DNA of 64,000 bases from Aphrophora alni. Taxonomy: Eukaryota; Arthropoda; Insecta; Hemiptera; Aphrophoridae. The position numbers and the translations under genes are program-made. Below the pieces are notes generated by a model, which saw only the letters and a list, made by a program, of their open reading frames with translations, did no database searches and was not told the DNA's origin. The first letter of the stretch is position 1. The number at the start of each line of letters is the position of its first letter. Of the stretch, positions 22,415-33,326 are shown in pieces. Location of the stretch: contig OY740777.1 in NCBI GenBank assembly GCA_963513935.1, positions 20,121,271 through 20,185,270 on the forward strand, written 5' to 3'.

Positions 22415-23467
22415 CGAGGGGCAGTCAAAAAGTAAGTTGCATATGTTTCTATTGTTCTTTGTTAAAGGTAAATTTTAGATTACATGTTGGTAACATTGTT
22501 TACTGTAAAATCAGCTGTACAATTCGTATGATCTCATTGTTGACAAATACGAGTAATAATGACGTCACTTGGAAGTAACTTCCCCCACTGAAATTCATCA
22601 GATGTGAACTTCTGCAGTGAAAAAGTTTCGTCTCGGCAAGCCATTCCAAAATGGCGCGAGTTACTTGAAAATGGCCGGAAGGAAATTGAGGATGAGTGTA
22701 GGCAAGGAATACCATCTATTTCGTTCACGGGCAGCAATGTTCCAACAGAAGGATCACGGCGGACGAAATAGCAACCGAGATAAATATTTCTCAAGAAAGT
22801 GTGCACAGTATCATCTCTGAGCATCTGCAGTTTCGACAAGTGTGCGCTCGTTGAAGAGAACTGTTATCAGTTCTTGGTTCGTTGTGATAAAATGCATTGA
22901 ACTTTTGTATAGAATTGTGACTCCGGATTTCACTCTTGAAACAAAAAAAAAGTTTCGACAGAGTCCATCAGCAGGGAAAGTGATGTTGACTCTATCTTCG
23001 ACAATTAAGATGTGCATGCCAAGAGGAACAACAATTAATGCAACAGCTAACTGTGAAACCTTGAACAGACTAAGAAAGGCAGTTAAAGATTCCTCCCCCC
23101 CCCCCGAAAAACTGTCAAAAGGTGTTGTGACACTCATCACATGAAGTCTCGTAAGGCAGAAGTTCAAATGACACGAGTGGGAACATCCTCGGTATAACCC
23201 AAACCATACATCTTGTGATTTCCACGTCTCGCCAAACAGAGATTTGGAAATGACGAAGGAGTGAAAAATGCAGTGTCGTCATAAGTTGGACGCAATTATT
23301 TTAATAGGAGTTGAAAAACTTGTCACTCGATATGATTGCCTGAAATGATATGTCAATTATGTAGAAAAGTAGTTTTATTTCTATTTTCAAAATAAATAAA
23401 AATTGTCTTGATTTTTACAACTTGTCATTTTATTTAAGCTAGTAAAACACATTTTGACTGCTCTTCG
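22415..23467 (+). mobile_element. Decayed mariner transposon with both ends
   Basis: Termini CGAGGGGCAGTCAAAAAG and (reverse complement of the right end) CGAAGAGCAGTCAAAATG form inverted repeats directly flanked by TA at 22413-22414 and 23468-23469. About 1.05 kb long. The interior holds a disrupted mariner transposase, listed separately. Confidence 0.85.
22610..23370 (+). pseudogene. Mariner transposase pseudogene
   Basis: Shifting frames give the family landmarks in order. First, an N-terminal helix-turn-helix piece (WREVLENGRKEIEDECRQG). Then ADEIATEINISQESV, SEHLQFRQVCARW (about 22822-22850), FRQSPSAGKVMLT (about 22945-22990), PRGTTINATANCETLNRLRK (about 23018-23075) and a C-terminal EKLVTRYD (about 23310-23332). 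The catalytic segment between the second helix and SAGKVM is deleted, as is most of the HDNARPH-SPDLAPSD region, and a C-run (23094-23105) sits in a frameshift. The element is inactive. These motifs are family knowledge and no search was run. Confidence 0.85.
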
Positions 23468-23469
23468 TA

Positions 23470-25439
23470 TAATCGTATGTACATAATTGCCACTTAACAC
23501 ATCTATCAATAACGTACAAACTTTCTCAAAACAAACGTACAAAATTTACCTAAAAAAATATTCCGGAGAAAAAACGATTTTTCGAGTTTGTTTAAAAACA
23601 TTTTGGCCCACTTTTGGACATGGCAACATGCAGATTCGTTAAAAGGGAACCATTTCGAGTAAGATTCTGCAAAAAAAACTGGATCAGAATATTTTTCCGA
23701 ACGGAGGCGAAGATACAACCAGGACTAATAGGAACCGAGCAAGTTTGCCAACTAGTTTCCCCGCTGCGACAGCGCTTGGTGCGGCGTTTCTTCTGATTTT
23801 ACCTTCATTAAGGCGCTTGGAAAAATCATAGAAACTGCAATTTATTTTGCATCATTTTTGTAAAAAGCATAATTTAACGAACAATTTATAAAAAAAAATA
23901 CATTCGAAGCTGCTTTTCATCCTTCATGATGTAAACAAAACATCATCCTTACTTTTTTTTCGGCTAAAATTAATGTAAGTTTGGAAAATTTCAATTAAAA
24001 ACTAATATTAATTTTTGTTGGGTTATTAATATTATTACAGGGGAAATAATTATTACCGTTAAAACAAAAAATGTTTTTAAAAAATAAGTAACACTGATTC
24101 GATGGTAAATATTACCACAGACAAGCGGTATACTCTCTGTGTAAACAAACTACACACTTTGTGCATTTTAAATCAATCAGCATTATAAGCAAGAATGAAA
24201 TGTCTTTGTAGTACTAATGTTAATACTGAGAAATTTGAGAATTAAAAGAAAATAACAAATAATGTGAAAATAATCAATGCCTGAACTGTTTGTTCGCCTC
24301 TTTCTTTACTTCCAGACTATGAGTCACGTTAATTTCCTCAAACTATTATCGCTGTCCTTTCTGGGAAGGTATGAAATATTATCTCTCCCGCTTCTGGAAG
24401 CTGATAAACAACATCAGTGAATCCTTGGACGACCATGTAACTTCGATGTGCTGATTTTATAGTTAGTTTCATTCACCTTTATCGTTCTTATTAATTAATA
24501 ATAGGGCTTAATATTTTATCTTAAACAAGAGAATAATTTATATTATTGAGAAAATGTATTAGATTTCAAAGCGGTATATTCATCCAAACAGAAATGAGGT
24601 AAGTTTATTATATTCAACCAAATTTGTTATACATTTATTTTATAGGTTCATAGTCTAAGTTACACTGAACAAGTTTAAATTATGAAAACCTACGCAAACA
24701 TTATAAAACTACTTTTAAGCAACTCTATTATCATTGCAAGAAGTCGGTAGCCTCGATCCTAGGTGTAGGGTGTTGTTCGAATTGCTCCCCTATTGGCTAT
24801 TCCCCAACACCGCCCCAATGGACTACATTGTATATTGATATCAAAAACGTTTTTATTATATATTTGAGAAAAATAAAAGTGTGGTGTTCAAAGTTACCCC
24901 GGGTTTGGCTAACTTTGATACACTCATTTCAATATGGGACAAGACCAAGATCACTTATGGATTTACTATTTAGTATGTGTATTTAAAACACGCTGGGTGC
25001 TCGCGCAGACTTTAGTCGGGGTCGCTAGCGCTGCATGAGGTGCGCGCCGACAAAAGTCGGCGCCAGACCAACTGAAATGATTTAACATTAAAAAATTTAG
25101 CCATAAGTGATGGTATACTTATTTTTCAGCAGTGAACGTGTTAAAAACTGGGGTTACAAAGAACAGTTTGGTAAATTTGGTAGGGTATACCTTAATATTT
25201 GTGAATATAAGTGTATATTTTTTATAGAACCATGCAACGAAATTTTTGAACTTAACAATTTTTATCTACAATTAACTCCTCGAGAAAATGAAGACATGTG
25301 GAATATATAATGATTGTACATAGAGAACCTGAATTTAAAGGAAAACTTTGTAAATATACCTTTTTCACACCCGAAGTAAATTCGTTCTATTTAATACGGG
25401 TCGCGACTCCCTTCAGACCTATTGTCAGCTGTAGCCGGA
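23470..25439. other. Non-coding stretch, no gene recognised
   Basis: AT-rich DNA. A GC-rich segment at 24990-25070 includes a perfect 8-bp stem with AAAA loop (GCGCCGAC at 25044-25051, GTCGGCGC at 25056-25063). Small open segments at 24316-24370 (plus; acceptor-like CTTCCAG and donor-like AAGGTATGA) and 25107-25310 (plus) have no recognisable domain. Confidence 0.4.
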
Positions 25440-26090
25440 GTATGTTTAACTCATGAAATAAGGTATTGAAGCACAATAGCCTTCTTCTGTCTAAATCAGA
25501 CTCTTGAATAACTAATGTCTTTAATAGGAACTTGTGGATCCTCATCAACTTTGTCTGGTCAATTAAAAAATTTCATTGAATTCGGTACTTTTCGAACAAA
25601 TCGAATCATACAATTGTAACTGCTCAGATTAATTGGCCAACAAAGTGCTTCAAAGAATTTTCTTTGATTGGTACTTCACATCACCCAGACTCCCATTTTG
25701 ATTTCATTGGGTTCATACGCTGGTTCTTTGTCTTGTTCGAGTGATTCAGCGAACTGTTAAAAGTCGCCAATAAATCTTGTGCGATTCAAAACTTTCAAGA
25801 TCCGATTCTTCTTCTGACAGTGGTTCTTTGTCTAGTTCGATTGCTTCAGTGAACTGTTGAAAATCGTCAATAAATCATGGGCGATTCAAAACTTTCAAGA
25901 TCCGATTCTTCTTCTGACAGTGGTTCTTTGTCTTGTTCGAGTGCTTCAGCGAACTGTTGAAGTCGTCAATAAATCTTGTGCGATTCAAAACTTTAAGATC
26001 CGATTCTTCTTCTGACAGTGGTTCTTTTTTCCTTGGGTGTTGAGGATTTTTTATTAGAATTGTAGCATGTTTCGCCACCTGTACTTGTGC
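25440..26090 (-). pseudogene. Decayed coding relic, probably from a transposable element
   Basis: The minus strand from about 25700 to 25510 reads, with stops and shifts, FVRKVPNSMKFFN and PDKVDEDPQVPIKDI. This recalls a small C-terminal domain found in hemipteran TE-derived proteins. Upstream on that strand, an acidic serine-rich piece (PLSEEESDL) is encoded by the tandem repeat at 25721-26030. Multiple stops rule out function. The family is uncertain and I name none. Confidence 0.35.
25721..26030. repeat. 100-bp tandem repeat, ~3 copies
   Basis: TGGTTCTTTGTCTTGTTCGA recurs at 25721, 25821 (one variant), 25921 and partly at 26019, giving a period of 100, 100 and 98 bp with about 90% identity by eye. 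It lies within, and seems to have expanded from, the coding relic on the minus strand. Confidence 0.9.
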
Positions 26091-26525
26091 TAGAGTTGCT
26101 TAATTTTCAACCACAAAATCTTTCATAGTCATTCTTCCCCCGGGTTGTATACAAATCTTCTTTTCCCCTCTTTTTTGCTACTTTCAACCTATACTTCGTA
26201 TTCTGGATAAGAAATAAGTTTTACAAATACTTATACGTGGTTCGACCCACATATGCATAGAATTACGACAAATATAACTGTAGTCAGATTAGTACTTGAA
26301 AGACACTGTATATTGTAATATGTAATGCAATGGTCGTGAGTTTAAGCTTTTAATGTTTAGGCCTACCCCCAATTTTGAACACTGTTTTTTCGGTCATTAA
26401 TTTTCACAATTCGGTAGAGGCGATATTGAGAAATTAAGTTTTTAACAGCCCCATAACCAATTTTTTTACCGATAATTTAGGAACCAGTATATTAGGAGAG
26501 ATGGCAAGCAATAAGTTTTGTTTGG
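26091..26525. other. Non-coding DNA between relic and Foldback element
   Basis: No gene. Bases about 26400-26530 (GAGAAATTAAGTTTTTAACA, TTTTTTTACCGATAATTTAG) resemble 17455-17540. A GTGGTTCGACCCACA at about 26239 looks like a tRNA T-arm, but no acceptor or anticodon arms fit around it. Confidence 0.4.
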
Positions 26526-26534
26526 GTCCTTAGA
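26526..26534. other. 9-bp target-site duplication, left (GTCCTTAGA)
   Basis: Exact match to 31997-32005 on the other side of the Foldback-like element. Nine bp is the usual MULE target-duplication length. Confidence 0.88.
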
Positions 26535-27345
26535 AAGTCTGTGAAGTTGGCCCAACCATGGTAGCCCAACCGCTTCAAAATAGTGCCAATCGTTAGTTTT
26601 GCATTAGTTTCGGTTAGTTCTCCTAAATTAAACGTTAGTTTCGCCTTGGTAGTCGTCTAAAACGGATATGTTAATTATGGTTGGGCCAACTTCACACGAG
26701 CCCAACCAAAATTAAAAATTGAATTTTTTATTAGGTACGTGAATCAGTTCCTTTACGTTAGTTTCTAATAGTTCCGACAAAGAAATCGTTAGCTTCGCAT
26801 TCCAAACGAGTTGTATATGAGACAAAAGGGTTGGGCTAACTTCACGCTTTTTGAGAATTGCACGGAAACAAATTAAAACCATGCCAATCGTTAGTGTTGC
26901 GTTAGTTTCGGTTAGTTCTCCTAAATTAAACGTTAGTTTCGCCTTGGTAGTCGTCTAAAACGGATATTAATTATGGTTGGGCCAACTTCACACGAGCCCA
27001 ACCAAAATTAAATAGGATTTTTTTATTACGTGAATCAGTTCCTTTACGTTAGTTTCGAATAGTTCTGACAATGAAATCGTTAGTTTCGCATTCCTAACGA
27101 GTTTCATATGAGACAAAAGGGTTGGGCTAACTTCACGCTTTTTGAGAATTGCACGGAAACAAATTAAAACCATGCCAATCGTTAGTTTTGGGTTAGTTTC
27201 GGTTAGTTTTGTTAAAATAAACGTTAGTTTCACATTCCTGATGAGTTTTATATGAGACAAAATGTTTGGGCTAACTTCACGCTTTTTGAGAATTGCACGG
27301 AAACAAATTAAAACCATGCCAAATGTTAGTTTTACGTTATAACTA
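26535..27345 (+). repeat. Left tandem-array inverted repeat of the Foldback-like element
   Basis: About 2.6 units of ~296 bp (TTGGGCCAACTTCAC at 26681 and 26977). The outermost part has a 14-bp local duplication (ATGGTAGCCCAACC) absent from the right end. Units contain several GTTAGTTTCG-like subrepeats and a GGTTGGGC...GCCCAACC self-complementary block. The 109-codon minus frame at 26988-27317 is repeat translation only. Confidence 0.9.
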
Positions 27346-28027
27346 TCTCACACAACTATAGATCTTAAAACTATTGTTTAATGTAATAATAATATTGCAC
27401 TAACTTTTACATACATACATAGTAAAACTATTAATAGATTCCAAAATATTACTTTAACATTGCACACTTATACATTGTAAAACTAATATTTAGTGGGAAA
27501 ATATTTTACTAACTTTCTCACACACATATACATAGTAAAACTATTATTCCGTCCAAAAATATTGGTGGAAATCCCAGTTAAAATCAAAGTAAATTAAATA
27601 ACTACAAAAGGAATTGCCTAAGTGTGACACAGTGTTCGGACCCGATTCTAATGTGTTGAAGACAATAAACTGCCTAATGTAAATCTAAACTGGTAAAAGG
27701 AAATAGAACAGTAAGCAACTGTGCACTATTATTTTTTTGTCTTCCGAGATAATAAGAGAGGAAGTGTTGACAAATCCATCATTCTTATCATGATTTGTTA
27801 TTGGAAGTGTATTTAATACTGGCATCCATTACGGGGGAAATGCTTTGTTAGTAAACAGGAGTTAAATAATAAATCAATCTGTCATACCTACGTTTTAAAT
27901 TTTACGACTACTCCTATCTTCGGAGCATTACGTGGAGATTCGATGGAAGTATTATCCGTTGATCATCAGTTTTTTATCACAGTGTTTTAATATTTTTCGA
28001 AGAAGGTAGACGACTAAAACTACAAGA
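27346..28027. other. Foldback interior, 5' of the transposase
   Basis: Bases 27350-27560 hold a degenerate ~60-bp repeat (CATAGTAAAACTATTA-like). A splice-donor-like GAG|GTAAGT lies at 28029-28037, just where the open frame begins, so the real start may lie in an upstream exon. No ATG start was identified. Confidence 0.4.
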
Positions 28028-28035
28028 GGAGGTAA

Positions 28036-29524
28036 GTGATATCAAGTTTGTCTTATATTCCTGTAGAATTGAATACATCCACTATACGAAAGTCTTATTG
28101 CAATAATTTTCCGATACAATGTAATGATAGCAGAAACGTTCCTCATACCAAAAAACACCCACTGAAAGAAAAACTGAGAGAGTTTGTTGGAGGAACCGAA
28201 TTAAAAAATGTCTCAGCCACAATTTACAGACGGCACAAAGCTTCCTCTTTGATGGATCTAGGTGATCTGGAGCCACCAAATCTCTATGAAGCGTTTGTTC
28301 TTCGTAAAGCAAAACAAGAACAAAGAGATAATTTATTAAAAATAGTTCATGGTGCTCACCCAATCACCAGCCTCAGTATTATGAAACACTCTCAACCATA
28401 CGCTGGAAGTATTCATGATATTTCATTTGACAAACTTATCGTGCATTATTTCACACCAAGCCAGTTAGTTGTTCTTGTATAAAGTTTACAGCAAAGAAAT
28501 GTACATAAAACTATCACTAGATGCAACAGGAAGCTTAGAACAAAAACTTCAGAGACTGCACAATTTGTCAGGAAATATGTTCTTGTACGAACTTGTGCTC
28601 CACACTGGCAAGGGACAACTACCGATGCTGCAAATGTTATCTGAAAAACACGATGCTAACGAAATATTATATTGGCTTAACGAGTGGGAGAGGCAGGGAG
28701 CCATATGTCCAAAAGAAGTTGTCGTCGACAACTCAGTTGCTCTAAAAAGTGCCCTAGCAAAATCATTTGGCAGATCAGGTGATCTAAATCACTACCTGCA
28801 ACGTTTTGTGTTGCAGTCGGAGAAAGCGATACTTTGCCACCATGCTTCATAAGATTAGACGTTGCACATTTTTTACAAAACGCAAATAAGTGGAAAGTTT
28901 GGGACGACAAAGAAAGACGTAGATTAAAGGATTTTTATCTCAGATGTCTTGGAGTGCAGATCAAAGCTACTTCTCTTAATGAGTTTAAATTTCATCTTAA
29001 GCATGCCCTGTGCATGGCACTTTCGTCTCAAGAAGGTGAATCCCCTTCTCCAATCGAGGATAGTCTGAACATACTATCAAGCAAAATTAGAGGAATTTGA
29101 ATTACATTGAAAATTGGCGTGGTTTGGCCAAATGAGGGCAGCGGAAAAGAGCAAAATACCAAACATCTCTTCCGCATTTTGAAGCAGCAGTAAAAGGGAA
29201 TAGATTAAAACAGCCAAAGAACAGACTCTTGGTAATGGCAACGTGAGTATTTTCATTAAAACCAGTGATGGGAGAAAAGTTTTAATAAAAAATACATGTC
29301 CTTTTGACGCAACTTGTCAAGTTCTAGCAGAAATGTACATACAGAGTCAAGAATGTAGGTTGTATTTTGACACATCTAAAAACGGTTTTGTTTCTGCAGC
29401 AAAAATGTTGGCGCTAGATGGTGCTTGCAAAAGTGTCTACAAGATGCGAACCGAATTACTGGCCGGTATTTTGGATCCCGTTTCAACGCTGCAGTGCCCC
29501 ACAACAAAAACAATCATATATTAA
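28036..29524 (+). pseudogene. NOF-like MULE transposase, frameshifted and internally deleted
   Basis: Four open segments in succession: 28036-28482, 28469-28852, 28834-29100 and 29243-29524. The first has the basic LKEKLREFV and GDLEPPNLYEAFVLRKAKQE region. The second has SLDATGS (first catalytic Asp, codon at 28520) and VVDNSVALKSA (second Asp, codon at 28727), 69 residues apart. The third has LPPCFIRLDVAHFLQ, carrying the C/H pair expected between the second Asp and the Glu. The fourth has KNTCPFDATCQVLAEMY, a C-terminal block I associate with NOF-type proteins. Two frameshifts (about 28470 and 28840) and a deletion between about 29100 and 29240 would remove the third catalytic residue. The first two frames begin at GTG or TTG and so have no eukaryotic start. 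Inactive, but little diverged otherwise. Confidence 0.85.
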
Positions 29525-30788
29525 AAATATAAATGTTTAAATATCACTTGAACAAAAAATGTTTCACGGTGTTTTAAAATAAATGAATTTTTACTCATCT
29601 TCAGTCCCAACACATTACACATTTTAGGTAAAAAGTAAGCAAATACATTCTTGCTGTACCTCATGTAGTTGTTAAGTTTGTTAAGTTATCTTAGTGTTGT
29701 TTTTGTGTTTTTACTACAATTATTTGTATTTTAACGTTGCTATTGTTATTCTGGGTTTGTTGTTAAGTTTAACTTTGTTACTGTGTTGAATATTATACGT
29801 TATTTCAGTAAGTTTGTATTTTAAAGACTTACTATTGTAATTATTGCTGTAGCTAATGTAGTTGTTAGTTTTACCCACCTTAAGACTATACTGCATTTAT
29901 TTCCTGTTGCTGCATTTAGTTTGTATTACGTGTTGTTGTAATTCTTGAAAAATCTCATTAAGTTGTCAAGTTTTACCCACTTCTGATGTTTACTATTTAT
30001 ATTTTTCAGTTAGTTTCTTATCTATGGTTTTTTATTTACATTACAAATGTAACAACACTATGATTTTTTATCCTCAATAATAATACTCTTTCTTTTGTAA
30101 TAATTTTAGGGCGTTGTGTTTTTTAAATAAGTTTTAAATGTGCTAAACAAATCTAGTGTTCAAAAAACTCATTGCGTTGTTGGGTTAATCCCAAATACTA
30201 TGTAGGCTATTTATGTAACAATAATGTATGGAATCATTTTTGTAAACAGTAACAGTACCTATTATGAGTTAAAATTTTCAATAAAATGTAAATAGGTAGG
30301 CCTACGTGATGTGTTTATTTGTGTGTTTACAAACAGCTTTCATTACTATACCAATGCTTCATTGAGAGTAAAATATCAATAATGTTTTTGTTATTTTAAG
30401 ACTGTCTAAATAATTATAAACCGTGTTGTTATTAGTCACGGTTGTAATTTAGTAAGTTGTAATATTAGTAGTTGTAATTTTCACGCTATTTAAATTTGTT
30501 TGCACGTGTTTATTTCAGTTTTCTAATGATAATTACATTAGCCTATTCAATCTGTTTATTATTATTATTATTTTACAAACACCTTGTACTACAATAACTG
30601 TAAATAAATTATCTATACACCTATCTATTTTGTACCTAAATCAGTATCGAGGACAATTGTTACATAGGGGGGCACTGCGCCTTATCCTTCGTAATGTTAA
30701 CTCATGTTTTTTTTTTCTCAGAAATGGCTGAAGATAACTTTTTGGAAATATTTTTATTATTCAAAGTAGGTCTTTGGACATAACTGTA

Positions 30789-30847
<59 letters not shown>

Positions 30848-31029
30848 GTTTAGATTTATGGTAAAATTTAAAAAATATTATTTTTTTATCAAGAAACTTT
30901 TTTTTTTATATATATACCTATTAGGTTGACAACAAATATTATTATTACCACGAAAAGAGTTCTTACCCTGAACTATTAAAAAATATCATTAAGATATCTT
31001 ATTCCTTTCCTGAGAAAAAGGTACATAAG
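29525..31029. other. Foldback interior, 3' of the transposase
   Basis: Very AT-rich, with recurring TTGTTAAGTTT and GTAGTTGTTA-like words (29660-29980) suggesting a highly degenerate short-period repeat. No gene. An (AT)n tract lies at 30790-30845. Confidence 0.5.
30790..30845. repeat. (AT)n microsatellite
   Basis: About 55 bp of AT dinucleotides inside the Foldback-like element. Confidence 0.95.
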
Positions 31030-31996
31030 CTTAAAAAAAACTAACTTTCGGAAAGCGAAACTAACGTTTATTTTAACAAAACTAACTTAAAGTAACCCAA
31101 AACTAACGATTGGCATAGTTTTAATTTGTTTCCGTGCAATTCTCAAAAAGCGTGAAGTTAGCCCAACCCTTTTGTCTCACATAAAACTCGTTAGGAATGC
31201 GAAACTAACGATTTCTCTGTCAGAACTATTAGAAACTAACGTAAAGGAACTGATTCACGTAATAAAAAATTCAATTTTTAATTTTGGTTGGGCTCGTGTG
31301 AAGTTGGCCCAACCATAATTAACATCCGTTTTAGACGACTACCAAGGCGAAACTAACGTTTAATTTAGGAGAACTAATACAAAACTAATGATTGGCATTG
31401 TTTTAATTTGTTTCCGTGCAATTCTCAAAAAGCGTGAATTAGCCCAACCCATATAAAACTTGTTAGGAATGCGAAACTAACGATTTCTCTGTCAGAACTA
31501 TTCGAAACTAACGTAAAGGAACTGATTCACGTAATAAAACATTCATTTTTTAATTTTGGTTGGGCTCGCGTGAAGTTGGCCCAACCATAATTAACATCCG
31601 TTTTAGACGACTACCAAGGCGAAACTAACGTTTAATTTAGGAGAACTAACCGAAACTAACGCAAAAACTAACGATTGGCATGGTTTTAATTTATTTCCTT
31701 GCAATTCTCTAAAAGCGTGAAGTTAGCCCAAAATTTTTGTCTCATATAAAACTCGTTAGGAATGCGAAACTAACGATTTCTTTGTCAGAACTATTCGAAA
31801 CTAACGTAAAGGAATTGATTCATGTAATAAAAAATTCAATTGTTAATTTTGTTTGGGCTCGTGTGAAGTTGGCCCAACCATAATTAACATCCGTTTTAGA
31901 CGACTACCAAGGCGAAACTAACGTTTAATTTAGGAGAACTAACCGAAACTAACGATTGACACTATTTTGAAGCGGTTGGGCCAACTTCACAGACAT
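31030..31996 (-). repeat. Right tandem-array inverted repeat of the Foldback-like element
   Basis: About 3.3 units, with AAGTTGGCCCAACCATAATT at about 31301, 31573 and 31866 (periods 272 and 293 bp), inverted relative to the left array. Sequence conservation between the two arms is high by eye. Confidence 0.9.
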
Positions 31997-32005
31997 GTCC
32001 TTAGA
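31997..32005. other. 9-bp target-site duplication, right (GTCCTTAGA)
   Basis: Pairs with 26526-26534. Confidence 0.88.
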
Positions 32006-32039
32006 GGCGACATTTGAGCTCACTTGAATGATTACAATC

Positions 32040-32225
32040 TCGAGGGAACCTAGCCGGATCTACAACTCAATCCTTGACTTGCACGTAGAGGTTAGGTACA
32101 TCTTTCTTATCCGGTCTCTCTTGACCATGTCTTATTCTTTACAGATCTTAACACTATTACAATATTCTTACTTTTTTGTAAGGTAATGATGACCAAGAAG
32201 TTTTATCTTTAAACAAAACAAAAAA
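32040..32225 (+). repeat. Dispersed repeat family A copy
   Basis: CGAGGGAACCTAGCCGGATC start, GGTCTCTCTTGACCATGTC, then GTAAGGTAATGATGACCAAG in family A order. Compare 53769-53975, which shares the CGAGGGAACCTAG left end. Confidence 0.75.
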
Positions 32226-32782
32226 AGAAAAACAAACATTGAGCAAAATGTATTCATAAAATCGTGGTGTTTTTGAGAAAATCGTAATTTTGTGTTGTTT
32301 TTTATGACAACTACGTACGGTACGTCAAATCTTGAGTTCTGTCATCCTTCGTTTAAAAGTTGACCTTCGTTATATGACAATTCATGGACTCCGGAAACCA
32401 AAAAGTGTATTTCGACGTGACGTCGCCCGTCGTTGTCTGTACAGTACGTAACCACGATAGTCGCCACAAAAAATTAAAATAGTAACGTTAAATCTGTGCA
32501 TGCCGGACTAACAGTGTGCTCATATAGAATAACTATAAATAAATTCACAAAAATCGAATTAAAATGGCGTAAATTAAAATCGAATTAAAGAGTAATTTAG
32601 AACCATCATCTCCCAAGAACAAACTCGTTACGATATCCAGCACGGCAGAGTCGACATACGCGTACCGGGTGAAGGTTTCTTCGCTTATGGAATAGCTTCG
32701 AATCCTGTCAGGGCCGAGACACATCTACGAGCTCCGTAAGGACCCTTAGCCGACGTCAAGAAAATACTGATATACACAATCA
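32226..32782. other. Non-coding DNA with a GC-rich island
   Basis: Bases about 32595-32750 are clearly GC-richer than the surroundings and contain an open plus-strand stretch (YDIQHGRVDIRVPGEGFF...). I do not recognise it and see no good splice pair, apart from a donor-like CC|GTAAGG at 32735. An unrecognised exon or TE fragment is possible. Confidence 0.3.
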
Positions 32783-33315
32783 CTAAGCTCAGAAACTCTA
32801 CTGGACAAGACCGCTTGTCAATAAACATTTTCTACAAAGCCCAAGAAACAAACTGCATTAGGGCACTGCATTTAGAGGATCTACTTTTATTAAGTTATAT
32901 GATGGAGCTGGGTAAGTACCACGATGGCTCATCAACTTGTCATTACAGGAGAAATAGTGGGATTTTGGTTTTGTGGATTAGTATTTACACTCTTGGAGTA
33001 ATCAATGACAAGGCCCTGGTGTGAATGAAACCAAAGCACGGCGCAGTGGACAGAATAGTCTTGCGACTAAACGCACAAAGATTGTTTGCATGGAATCCGG
33101 TTGTGACCTGTTCCAGTTGCATTCCTTTAGCTCTGTCTCACTCACTCCAATTACGTAGCATTTGGCTGTCACAGGAACACAGCCATATTTTGATAGATAA
33201 CCGACAAGATGATGGACGTCATCCCATCATACAAGCAGATCCTCTAAATTTAATGCCTAAAAGTTGGTTCCTTGGACTTTGTAGGAAATGTTAAATTGTG
33301 TTGGTAGATCAAGTA
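32783..33315. mobile_element. Inverted-repeat element, family C copy 1
   Basis: The segment 32783-32945 (TTTCTACAAAGCCCAAGAAA, CATTTAGAGGATCTACTTTT, TATATGATGGAGCTGG) is matched in reverse by 33205-33310 (TACAAGCAGATCCTCTAAAT, TTGGACTTTGTAGGAAATGT). Single-sided copies lie at 39510-39680, 50190-50350 and 52360-52470. The small plus frames 32815-33294 are inside it and are not genes. Confidence 0.7.
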
Positions 33316-33326
33316 TTTTTAATTTG

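Larger units (their letters stand above)
26535..31996. mobile_element. Foldback/NOF-like MULE with tandem-repeat terminal inverted repeats
   Basis: A 5462-bp element between identical 9-bp duplications. The left end AAGTCTGTGAAGTTGGCC and the reverse complement of the right end ATGTCTGTGAAGTTGGCC match at all but one base. Inward, each terminus is a tandem array of 270-296-bp units (left ~0.81 kb, right ~0.97 kb) in opposite orientation, each unit with AACTTCACACGAGCCCAACC-type and CTAAATTAAACGTTAGTTTC-type blocks. The interior carries a frameshifted transposase at 28036-29524. Long inverted repeats made of tandem units plus a NOF-type gene is the organisation of the Drosophila Foldback-NOF elements, which are MULEs. 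TSD, ends and arrays are seen directly; the family is inference from protein motifs and architecture. Confidence 0.85.

Noticed and set aside
24316..24375. Possible small plus-strand exon (CTTCCAG acceptor, AAGGTATGA donor)
   Set aside because: The encoded ~18 residues carry no motif, and such splice-like pairs are expected by chance in AT-rich DNA.
26225..26250. tRNA-like T-arm GTGGTTCGACCCACA
   Set aside because: No D-arm, anticodon arm or acceptor stem could be paired around it on either strand.
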